A DNA stretch of 7,604 nt from Pseudomonadota bacterium (lineage in GTDB: Bacteria; Hydrothermota; 32-111; QNBC01): NCBI GenBank assembly GCA_011682715.1, contig JAACEC010000137.1:1-7604 (forward strand), written 5' to 3'. A program made the translations under genes and the position numbers. Below the pieces are notes generated by a model that saw nothing but the letters and a program-made list of their open reading frames with translations, was not told the origin of the DNA and ran no database searches. This document shows positions 1-5,581 of the stretch, in pieces (position 1 is the stretch's first letter; the number at the start of each line of letters is the position of its first letter).

Positions 1-433
1 TCATCTTTACGACATCTATTTCCTCATCCGGATCCATATCCTGCTCTCCCGGTTCAAGTCCCTCGGCTATGAACAGATGCAGTTTTTCATCTGTGAATCC
101 CGGAGAAGAGTAAAACGAAAACAGTTTTTTTATACTTTTCGCACTGTATCCGGTTTCCTCTTTCAACTCTCTTTTCGCAGCTTCCTCTGGCTTCTCTCCC
201 TCCTCTATGATTCCCGCCGGGATCTCGATAAACTCCCTGCCCACGGGATATCTGAATTGACTTACCAGGATAATACTCTCCCCTTCCACAGGAAGCACAC
301 AAATCGCTTCTCTATGCCTTACCACTTCTCTAATTGCCTCTCTCTTCCCGTCCTCGAGAGCAACATTATCCTTGTACAAATCAACAATTCTCCCTCTGTA
401 AATTAATTGTGAATAGAGCTTCTTTTCTCTCAT
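1..433 (-). CDS. NUDIX hydrolase, ADP-ribose pyrophosphatase type (3' end outside window)
   Basis: Reading the minus strand from the ATG at 433..431 gives 144 codons without a stop up to the window edge, so the C-terminus is missing. Family members usually have about 170-185 residues. A complete Nudix box is visible at residues 74-96: Gly74, Glu80, then RELKEETGY at 88-96. This loop binds the metal ions used to cleave nucleoside diphosphates linked to another moiety. Pro111, in SSPGFTDE, lies about 15 residues past the box, where ADP-ribose pyrophosphatases carry a diagnostic proline. Hydrolysis of ADP-ribose to AMP and ribose 5-phosphate in the cytoplasm is therefore likely, but other NDP-sugars cannot be excluded. 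The ATG directly abuts the TAA of the upstream gene (436..434). Its Shine-Dalgarno GAGG (442..439) lies inside that gene, so translation is probably coupled. Composition is unlike the neighbours: about 47% GC, and the Arg codons I read are AGA or AGG. Confidence 0.93.
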   Translation of the reverse strand, partial: MREKKLYSQLIYRGRIVDLYKDNVALEDGKREAIREVVRHREAICVLPVEGESIILVSQFRYPVGREFIEIPAGIIEEGEKPEEAAKRELKEETGYSAKSIKKLFSFYSSPGFTDEKLHLFIAEGLEPGEQDMDPDEEIDVVKM

Positions 434-1579
434 TTATACCTCGCATTTATAGTATTTTCTCAAAATAATCAATACCTCTTCATTCATTCCTTTTATACTT
501 TTCAATTCATCCAAATCTATGATTATATGCGTTTCCCGATATTTTACTATCCTCTTCAACAGAAATACATTTATACCCGGCGTAGTGATAAATCTGTTCA
601 AATTCACATGATTGATATCCATCTTTCCCCACTGCACCTTGAATTGTTTTGAATGCTTTTCTATCCATTTATCACCTATGCCGTAAACATTAGCAAGGTC
701 TGCCAAACCGAAGTACTGACCTATTTTACCCCTATAATCAATAATAGCACAAGCAATATCACTTGCAACACCCAATTTCAAAAGTTGTTGAAATGTGATT
801 TTGTTCAAATCGTATTTTTCACGTTGTTTCGAATCTATTTCGGTATGCCTTTTAAAGGCGTAAACGACAGTAAATTGTTCTTTTATCCCCAGTTCATGCT
901 GAATCCTCACTTCATCTGAAAAAGCAATTTTATCTCTATTGAATGCAATTCCCGTTACAAATTGCCCTGAGAGCGTTTCGTATCCAAAATAAAAACTCAT
1001 GCTATTGCCTAAGTGACAACCGGAATAAATACCGAACCCCAGATTTTCGTCGGATTTGTACTTGATTTCACCGGAAATTTTGAAAAGACCGTTATCGTAA
1101 ATCATTTTTCCACTCATTGAATAAGTTTGATTACTAAACAAATTTTGAATATCACTTAAATAAAGAGCACCTACGAGCGAATCGTTAATACGGGCATTTG
1201 CAAAAACATTCAATTTGTACCTCACGGATACCTTTTCATTCAAAATGCTTAAGATGCCTACTCCACCCTTTAATCCCAATGAATTTTTGTCCGCATCACG
1301 TATGTAAATTGCGTTTAAAATATTTTCATTGTACAGCTTCCCTCCGAAAAACTCATACTCTCCGCCTACTTTACCCCATTGAAAAGGAGTAACATAATTA
1401 ATTTTGTAATCCTGTATTTCCCTCAGAAAATAAAATGATGTATACGAAAACTCTACGATTTCTTTGTCCGGATTATACACAGAACCGAAGTTGGAATCCG
1501 TTGTCGGATTATCGACTAAAGAATTATCTCCCGCATAAATTAAAATAGGTACAAGCATTAAAAAGAAAAACTTCCCCAT
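434..1579 (-). CDS. Exported beta-barrel-like protein with two C-terminal ComEA-like helix-hairpin-helix repeats
   Basis: This 381-residue protein starts with a short signal peptide (residues 1-16, MGKFFFLMLVPILIYA, probable cleavage before GDN). Residues about 30-248 alternate polar and hydrophobic residues with many aromatic and glycine positions, as expected for outer-membrane beta strands. The opening FGSVYNPDKE resembles the GSxxxNPA start of PorV/UPF0164-type barrels, and IQHELG near 227-231 resembles their late HPELG motif. Residues about 257-315 (DLNKITFQQLLKLGV, later LANVYGIGDKW) and about 320-378 (MDINHVNLNRFITTPGI, later LKSIKGM) form two helix-hairpin-helix units of the ComEA type, a fold that normally binds DNA backbone. 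I infer an envelope protein with a periplasmic DNA- or protein-binding tail; the function is unknown. The ATG at 1579 has GAGGGGG (1588..1582) just upstream. It lies 21 bases after the mutase stop and abuts the NUDIX start, so it is an operon member. Confidence 0.8.
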   Translation of the reverse strand: MGKFFFLMLVPILIYAGDNSLVDNPTTDSNFGSVYNPDKEIVEFSYTSFYFLREIQDYKINYVTPFQWGKVGGEYEFFGGKLYNENILNAIYIRDADKNSLGLKGGVGILSILNEKVSVRYKLNVFANARINDSLVGALYLSDIQNLFSNQTYSMSGKMIYDNGLFKISGEIKYKSDENLGFGIYSGCHLGNSMSFYFGYETLSGQFVTGIAFNRDKIAFSDEVRIQHELGIKEQFTVVYAFKRHTEIDSKQREKYDLNKITFQQLLKLGVASDIACAIIDYRGKIGQYFGLADLANVYGIGDKWIEKHSKQFKVQWGKMDINHVNLNRFITTPGINVFLLKRIVKYRETHIIIDLDELKSIKGMNEEVLIILRKYYKCEV

Positions 1580-1600
1580 TTCCCCCTCGTTGAAAACAAT

Positions 1601-2959
1601 CTACAATTTTACAAAGTCATACTCTTTTAATTTGTTATAAATAACTTCTCTTATCTTTTCCAATTCTTCCTTTGTCTTTGCTTCGAAACGCAATACCAAA
1701 ACCGGCTGTGTGTTGGATGCTCTTATCAACCCCCACCCATTTTCAAGTTCAATTCTTACACCGTCAATTGTAATGGTTTTATAGCGTTTCGAGAAATAAT
1801 CCGAAAGTTCCTTAACTAATTGAAATTTTTTCTCGTCGGGACATTCGACTCGTATTTCCGGCGTAGAAAAATAGTACGGAATCTCACTCTGTATTTCGGA
1901 AAACGGTTTATTGGAACTGGAAATAATCCTGAGTAATCTCATTGCGGCATAAATCGCATCATCGTAACCGAAGTATTCATCGGCAAAAAACATATGCCCG
2001 CTCATTTCACCGGCAAGAGGGCTTAACACTTCCTGCATTTTAGCCTTAATAAGAGAATGTCCGGTTTTCCACATAAGTGGTTTTCCACCAAATTTTTCAA
2101 TGGCTTCTTTTAGCCCTCTGGAGCATTTTACATCAAAAATTATCGTACTACCCGGTTTGTTACTTAAAACTTCTTTCGCATAAACTCCCAACAATTTGTC
2201 TCCGTAAATCATCTCTCCTCTGTTATCTATCACGCCTATTCTGTCCGAATCCCCATCAAAACCGATACCCACATCAGCTTTTTCTTCGATAACAGTTCTT
2301 TTTAATTCCTCCATGTATTTCGGCACCGTAGGGTCCGGGAGATGTGCGGGGAAATGCCCGTCCGGTTCGCAATTGATACATTTATATTTGATTCCGAAAC
2401 TGTCGAGAAGTGAGGATACAATGGGACCTGCGGTTCCGTTACCCGGATCGATGATCACCCTCAATGTCTTGTTTATCGATGCTCCTTTTATGATCGTGTC
2501 CATGTATCTGGAAATCATATCACTTTCTTTAACTTCTGCCGATCCTTCATTAAATTTACCTTTTTCTATAACCGTCCTTAATTTCTGTATATCTTCTCCG
2601 TATATTGTTTTCGTACCTTTCAGCATTTTAAATCCGTTATACTCAATGGGATTATGACTACCCGTTATCATTATTCCGCCATCCGTGCTTAATCTGTATA
2701 CGGAAAAATACAAAACAGGCGTAGGAACGGTACCGATATCGATAACATTCACCCCTGTGGACAATATTCCGTTTATCAATGTATTTTTTATTCTGGGAGA
2801 ACTTAATCTCACATCACAGCCAACAGCAACGGTGTTACCGACGCCAATTAGCGTTCCATATGCTTTACCAATCAGATTTACAACTTCATCCGTTAAATCC
2901 TTATCAGCTATACCCCTTATATCATATTCTCTGAAAATACTATTATTCATATTATACAT
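1601..2959 (-). CDS. manB: Phosphomannomutase / phosphoglucomutase
   Basis: A full-length (452 aa) alpha-D-phosphohexomutase that interconverts the 6-phosphate and 1-phosphate of mannose and/or glucose in the cytoplasm. This feeds nucleotide-sugar, polysaccharide and LPS-type synthesis. All four signature segments are present: the phosphoserine loop TGSHNP (99-104, catalytic Ser101), the Mg2+ loop DGDSDR (235-240), the sugar-specificity loop GEMSGH (317-322), and the phosphate-binding loop RASNTQP (413-419). The GEMSGH form followed by a FGYDDAIYAA segment matches the AlgC-type dual PMM/PGM enzymes rather than phosphoglucosamine mutases (GlmM). I use the generic ManB symbol; sugar preference cannot be read from the sequence. 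The first ATG is chosen over a second ATG three codons later because AAGGAG (2970..2965) is 5 bases upstream of it. It heads a probable three-gene operon with the HhH protein and the NUDIX hydrolase. Confidence 0.96.
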   Translation of the reverse strand: MYNMNNSIFREYDIRGIADKDLTDEVVNLIGKAYGTLIGVGNTVAVGCDVRLSSPRIKNTLINGILSTGVNVIDIGTVPTPVLYFSVYRLSTDGGIMITGSHNPIEYNGFKMLKGTKTIYGEDIQKLRTVIEKGKFNEGSAEVKESDMISRYMDTIIKGASINKTLRVIIDPGNGTAGPIVSSLLDSFGIKYKCINCEPDGHFPAHLPDPTVPKYMEELKRTVIEEKADVGIGFDGDSDRIGVIDNRGEMIYGDKLLGVYAKEVLSNKPGSTIIFDVKCSRGLKEAIEKFGGKPLMWKTGHSLIKAKMQEVLSPLAGEMSGHMFFADEYFGYDDAIYAAMRLLRIISSSNKPFSEIQSEIPYYFSTPEIRVECPDEKKFQLVKELSDYFSKRYKTITIDGVRIELENGWGLIRASNTQPVLVLRFEAKTKEELEKIREVIYNKLKEYDFVKL

Positions 2960-2964
2960 GCAAT

Positions 2965-2970
2965 CTCCTT
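2965..2970 (-). promoter_or_regulatory. Shine-Dalgarno of the mutase gene
   Basis: AAGGAG on the minus strand lies 5 bases before the ATG at 2959. It would be 14 bases from the next in-frame ATG (2950), so it decides the start of the mutase. Confidence 0.85.
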
Positions 2971-2984
2971 TTCAAATTCCATAT

Positions 2985-3013
2985 ATACTAATATACATTA
3001 AATTTTTTGTCAA
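2985..3013 (-). promoter_or_regulatory. Sigma70-type promoter of the mutase-HhH-NUDIX operon
   Basis: A consensus -35 TTGACA (3013..3008) and a 17-base spacer precede a -10 TAGTAT (2990..2985, four of six consensus). Transcription would start near 2978, giving a leader of about 20 bases that carries the Shine-Dalgarno. The promoter sits 17 bases past the stop codon of the broken sensor gene, so the operon does not depend on that gene. Confidence 0.7.
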
Positions 3014-3030
3014 CACCTATGAGCTGTAGA

Positions 3031-3627
3031 TCAAATAATTCTGTTCTTTTCGATGGAGTTAAGAAACGATTTTATTATATACATTTCATCCGGATTAATA
3101 GCTTCGTTTTTTTTCTTTCTAAAACATACCACTTTTTTATTGTTAAATTCAATATTATATCCATCATCACATCTATTTATATCTTCTTTTATATCAATAT
3201 ATTCCAAATCAAAAATTGTCATTAAATGTTTTAATACTTCATCCGATAATCCTTCCGTCTTATTTTGGTCCTTCAATAAACCTATATACCGTTTTACCAA
3301 TGTAATTTTCCTGTAATACTCCTTAAATAAAAATTTCAGTATGTAATTAATCATAATATTGTATGTGAAATAAACCAGAGTAATATATAATACAAAAAGA
3401 ACTAACATTCCTATTTCTTTAAAAATCACACTTCCTGCAATCTGCCCGAATTTCTCTCCGACAAACAGGAAAACGAGCCCCACAATAAAATAGAAAAAGA
3501 CTATTAAAATTCTGGCTAATATAAAATTAATGGACCCTAATTTGATATTCAACACACCTAAAACAAATGAAACAATGAAACGGGAATAAATATAAGGAAT
3601 GGCATAACAAAGGATAGGTTTACCCAC
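3031..3627 (-). CDS. Downstream fragment of the split sensor: last TM helices and GAF-like remnant
   Basis: The open frame is 198 codons from a GTG at 3627 to the TGA at 3033..3031, overlapping the upstream fragment by 70 bases. The first 20 residues are probably an out-of-frame reading of the upstream fragment's code. From residue 19, VSFVLGVLNIKLGSIN matches the family pattern (L/V)SFxYAILRYRLxDID position by position. Two TM segments follow (about 33-55 and 70-95), then FLFKEYYRK (about 106-114), which corresponds to the FFRxRYDYRK linker before GAF domains. The C-terminal roughly 85 residues resemble a shortened GAF domain ending in KKKNEAINPDEMYIIKSFLNSIEK. No HATPase, H-box or phosphatase motif is present. 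It is unlikely to be translated as an independent protein. Confidence 0.5.
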   Translation of the reverse strand: MGKPILCYAIPYIYSRFIVSFVLGVLNIKLGSINFILARILIVFFYFIVGLVFLFVGEKFGQIAGSVIFKEIGMLVLFVLYITLVYFTYNIMINYILKFLFKEYYRKITLVKRYIGLLKDQNKTEGLSDEVLKHLMTIFDLEYIDIKEDINRCDDGYNIEFNNKKVVCFRKKKNEAINPDEMYIIKSFLNSIEKNRII

Positions 3628-4538
3628 TCATGACCGAATAACAACAAAGACAGAGAAAATAAAAAGACAAATGGGACAAAACCTACTATTTGACCTATAA
3701 TAAACCACTTTAATCGATTTTTATCAAAATCACTCGCACTACGATATTTAACCGCTATTATTACTATACCGACTATTATAGCCAACATTAAATATACTTG
3801 GTTTATCTTTGCCATCTCAAACAAATTTACGTAATTTGAGAATGTTTTATAACCCAAGAAATCAAAATATGCTCTCAACCAGAATACGGAATTCGCTAAA
3901 CTCAAAGTAATTGCAGTAAACATCACAATCAATGATACCTGTTTATGCATTTTTGGAAAAGTCGTTAGAAACGATAAATAAAATCCCCCTATAAAAGCTG
4001 TCGAGACTATAAATATTGAATATAATATTCTGTTATAAAAATATACACGATAGGTTGCCGCAGTAATGGCAATAGAGATAAAAAACATAAACAGATAAAA
4101 GATGTTAATCTGTTCTGGACCGATAGCTACTATGATGTACGACATAACAAGAAATACAATGCTAACCAATAGTAATGAAAAAACGACGGAATTTTTAGTC
4201 AACCTATGGTATTTTAAATTTACCGAATAGGTTTCACCTGTTTTTGAGGACAAAAATTTATATTCATGCCTGGAATTTATAGGCGATCTTTCGATATATT
4301 CATCGAGATTATAAGAATTGAAAAATTCTATCGAATCACAACTCAATAAAATATCATCCTTTTGAACATGCTTAACCCCACTTCTTTTAACTCTTATAAC
4401 ATCATTGTCCTGATAAAATTTTAAATTCGGATACGATATTGTTATTTCGTTAAAAATAGATATTACATTCCAATCGCTATGAATAAAATAAAATACATCA
4501 GCTTCCTCATATATTAATTCTATATTTTTTATAATCAA
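3558..4538 (-). CDS. Upstream fragment of the split sensor: PDZ-like domain and TM helices
   Basis: The open frame is 326 codons from a TTG at 4538 to the TAG at 3560..3558. The first roughly 24 residues are probably not native (see the pseudogene entry). Residues about 38-110 look like a PDZ domain: IRVKRSG, then KDDILLSCDSIEF (a GDxIlsIdG-like loop), LDEYI and a final strand. Hydrophobic segments follow at about 117-139, 145-165, 171-192, 201-221, 246-263, 277-301 and 306 onward. The stretch ASDFDKNRLKWFIIG, then FVPFVFLF (268-294), is typical of the membrane domain that precedes a YAIlRYRL motif in related sensors. The fragment reaches IPVS (318-321), where that motif should begin, then reads five unrelated residues and stops. 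No ribosome binding site precedes the TTG. Confidence 0.55.
   Translation of the reverse strand: MIIKNIELIYEEADVFYFIHSDWNVISIFNEITISYPNLKFYQDNDVIRVKRSGVKHVQKDDILLSCDSIEFFNSYNLDEYIERSPINSRHEYKFLSSKTGETYSVNLKYHRLTKNSVVFSLLLVSIVFLVMSYIIVAIGPEQINIFYLFMFFISIAITAATYRVYFYNRILYSIFIVSTAFIGGFYLSFLTTFPKMHKQVSLIVMFTAITLSLANSVFWLRAYFDFLGYKTFSNYVNLFEMAKINQVYLMLAIIVGIVIIAVKYRSASDFDKNRLKWFIIGQIVGFVPFVFLFSLSLLLFGHEWVNLSFVMPFLIFIPVSLFHLF
3566..3581. repeat. Perfect 8-bp tandem duplication at the sensor frameshift
   Basis: AATGAAAC occurs twice in a row on the plus strand (GTTTCATT twice on the coding minus strand). Eight is not a multiple of three, so the second copy shifts the frame. Deleting one copy gives the reading IPVSFVLGVLNIKLG, joining the two sensor fragments exactly where the family motif requires it. 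Confidence 0.95.
4503..4508 (-). promoter_or_regulatory. Shine-Dalgarno before the probable native sensor start
   Basis: GAGGAA lies 5 bases before the ATG at 4498..4496. That ATG opens an 11-codon hydrophobic reading, MYFILFIAIGM, which ends in TAA at 4465..4463. This signal supports 4498 as the ancestral start rather than the TTG at 4538. Confidence 0.6.
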
Positions 4539-4545
4539 ATGTCAA
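4517..4545 (-). promoter_or_regulatory. Sigma70-type promoter of the sensor gene
   Basis: Consensus TTGACA (4545..4540), a 17-base spacer, then TAGAAT (4522..4517, five of six). The predicted start of transcription is near 4510, only about 12 bases before the ATG at 4498. The TTG start at 4538 would be upstream of the transcript. Confidence 0.65.
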
Positions 4546-4592
4546 ACAAAAATAAAATGTAAGGACAGACAGAAAAGGCGTTTATCGATATG

Positions 4593-5264
4593 TTACTTTA
4601 TACTCGGATAATAATGACATATATCTCTTGCGGGACAAATCGAGCATTTTTCCTTTTTGCAGTAATATTTGGCCAATCTCACGCATATAGCCTCGATTCT
4701 TGCCAACAGCACCGGATTCTTGACCCTTAAGGTTCTCAACCTGCCGGCTATTTTAAGGTTTTTCGCAGCAATCAATGCAAGTTCGGATATGGGAGGATCC
4801 GCATTAGGGACAACTCCCCTAAATTCTCTTAAATAAATATTTACCGTTATGTCACCGATTCCTTTGGCAAGGGCTTTTAACCTATTCGACAACTCCTCAT
4901 AGGAATCACTACCGGTAATTAAATTCAAAATATCTCCGTCATAGTCTTCCATTATATTCGTTGCCATCTCCTTCATTTTATCCGCCGTTTTAAAATCATA
5001 TCTTGCATAAGCATTTTGATCCAATATTCCAACTATCTCATCATAATCCGTTTTCAATATTGCTTCGTGATTTGTAATCCCCTCTTCTCTCAACCCCAAA
5101 TAAGCTCTTTTTGCACAGTTCTCTGGAATTCTCGCTCCGAAAAGAACCGACGCAAGAAACCATTTAAAATAATCCCCTCTATCAATCAGAAAAATACCTA
5201 ACTCTTCCCGATACAGACCGCCCACATAAACTTCCAATTGTAGTATATTCTCCTCTATTTTCAT
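4593..5264 (-). CDS. HhH-GPD superfamily DNA glycosylase with C-terminal iron-sulfur loop
   Basis: A 223-residue protein of the endonuclease III/HhH-GPD superfamily, probably a base-excision repair glycosylase in the cytoplasm. The helix-hairpin-helix is at about 131-145 (ALAKGIGDITVNIYL). Catalytic Asp is probably Asp156 in PNADPPIS. At the position of the endonuclease III lyase lysine (GVGRKTA) this protein has Ile139, so a monofunctional glycosylase without AP-lyase activity is expected. Four cysteines near the end (202, 207, 210, 216) should hold a [4Fe-4S] cluster; spacing is Cx4Cx2Cx5C rather than the Cx6Cx2Cx5C of E. coli Nth. The N-terminal WFLASVLFGARI and the ARYDFKTA segment recall a group of uncharacterised glycosylase-like proteins, so the lesion recognised is unknown. 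The start at 5264 is set by AAGAGG six bases upstream; an open frame reaching 5396 would run through the promoter and adds a non-family N-terminus. It appears to be transcribed alone. Confidence 0.85.
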   Translation of the reverse strand: MKIEENILQLEVYVGGLYREELGIFLIDRGDYFKWFLASVLFGARIPENCAKRAYLGLREEGITNHEAILKTDYDEIVGILDQNAYARYDFKTADKMKEMATNIMEDYDGDILNLITGSDSYEELSNRLKALAKGIGDITVNIYLREFRGVVPNADPPISELALIAAKNLKIAGRLRTLRVKNPVLLARIEAICVRLAKYYCKKEKCSICPARDICHYYPSIK

Positions 5265-5270
5265 TTTAAA

Positions 5271-5276
5271 CCTCTT
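5271..5276 (-). promoter_or_regulatory. Shine-Dalgarno deciding the glycosylase start
   Basis: AAGAGG lies 6 bases before the ATG at 5264, immediately before the conserved part of the protein. It argues against the longer open frame beginning at 5396. Confidence 0.75.
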
Positions 5277-5280
5277 ATTT

Positions 5281-5289
5281 ATTATATCA
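5281..5289 (-). promoter_or_regulatory. Extended -10 promoter of the glycosylase gene
   Basis: The minus strand reads TGATATAAT: a consensus TATAAT (5286..5281) with the TG of an extended -10. I see no good -35 at 16-18 bases upstream. Transcription would start about 10 bases before the ATG, leaving room only for part of the Shine-Dalgarno. Confidence 0.5.
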
Positions 5290-5546
5290 AATAATGGCAA
5301 AAAAATCATCCTCATTACCGCCGAACAAACAATGTTTCTTAAATGACAAGTGGCAAAGACACGCAACAAGTAAAAAGTGAGAACAAAACTTGACAATCCA
5401 TTTCAACTGTCTTTTCTTAAAGCCATATCACTCCGAACTTATTTCGAATCTCTATTCCCACTATTCGGGCAGTGTTTAAAAACTAACACCTATCCCCCGA
5501 TTGCTGAAATATTCACGCCTATCTACCCCCCTTTTTTTAAATTGAA

Positions 5547-5575
5547 TTGACCTTGGTATCATTTTGTGATAATTT
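5547..5575 (+). promoter_or_regulatory. Promoter of the TPR-GGDEF gene, implying a leaderless transcript
   Basis: TTGACC (5547..5552) is followed after 17 bases by TAATTT (5570..5575). Alternatively, after 15 bases comes GATAAT (5568..5573), which carries an extended -10 TG at 5565-5566. Either choice puts the start of transcription at about 5580-5582, on or next to the ATG at 5582. Confidence 0.5.
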
Positions 5576-5581
5576 GTATAT

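Larger units (their letters stand above)
3031..4498 (-). pseudogene. PDZ-like, multi-TM membrane sensor gene broken by two frameshifts
   Basis: Read as one gene from the ATG at 4498 to the TGA at 3033..3031. Correcting a one-base loss near 4467 and removing one copy of the 8-bp duplication at 3566..3581 gives a protein of about 486 residues. Its order is: TM helix (MYFILFIAIG then VISIF), PDZ-like domain, about seven TM helices, a linker with FLFKEYYRK, and a small GAF-like segment. This is the N-terminal architecture of a sensor superfamily whose members carry histidine kinase or SpoIIE-type phosphatase outputs; no output domain is present here. The ATG has GAGGAA (4508..4503) 5 bases upstream and follows a near-consensus promoter. 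The frame read through from the TTG at 4538 lacks a ribosome binding site and starts inside that promoter. Pseudogene status is inference: sequencing error at either site, or phase variation at the repeat, remains possible. Confidence 0.7.
5265..5581. other. Divergent intergenic region between glycosylase and TPR-GGDEF genes
   Basis: These 317 bases carry the two divergent promoters at their ends. The middle part, about 5290 to 5480, shows no supported gene, tRNA or terminator. Near 5486..5531 there are two similar segments, ACACCTATC then a C-run and ACGCCTATC then TA and a C-run, starting 29 bases apart. They are followed by seven T residues just before the plus-strand -35. They could be a regulator site, but this is weak. 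Confidence 0.6.

Noticed and set aside
77..406. Plus-strand open frame at 77..406.
   Set aside because: It is antisense to the NUDIX gene, whose Nudix box is complete and unambiguous.
434..1579. Treating the HhH protein as a plain ComEA competence protein.
   Set aside because: ComEA proteins are short with a single TM anchor and one HhH pair; here about 215 beta-rich residues precede the HhH units and no competence gene is nearby.
3013..3027. Imperfect palindrome ACACCTATGAGCTGT next to the -35 of the mutase operon.
   Set aside because: Five of six pairs with a 3-base centre is too short and imperfect to call an operator.
2313..3029. Open frames on the plus strand at 2313..2657 and 2685..3029.
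   Set aside because: They lie antisense to the well-supported mutase gene, have no recognisable domain and no ribosome binding site, and are shadows of its codons.
3558..3627. Programmed ribosomal frameshifting as the explanation for the overlapping sensor frames.
   Set aside because: I see no slippery heptamer with a downstream structure; the exact 8-bp duplication explains the frame change and restores the family motif when removed.
5390..5395. TTGACA on the plus strand in the intergenic region.
   Set aside because: No acceptable -10 lies 16-18 bases downstream, and no gene starts within the next 180 bases.
5265..5396. A 44-codon N-terminal extension of the glycosylase open frame, from 5396.
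   Set aside because: It would run through the extended -10 promoter. The ATG at 5264 has its own Shine-Dalgarno, and family similarity begins there.
5445..5467. Small inverted repeat CGAAT ... ATTCG.
   Set aside because: The stem is only 5 bp with a 13-base loop and no T-run, as expected by chance.
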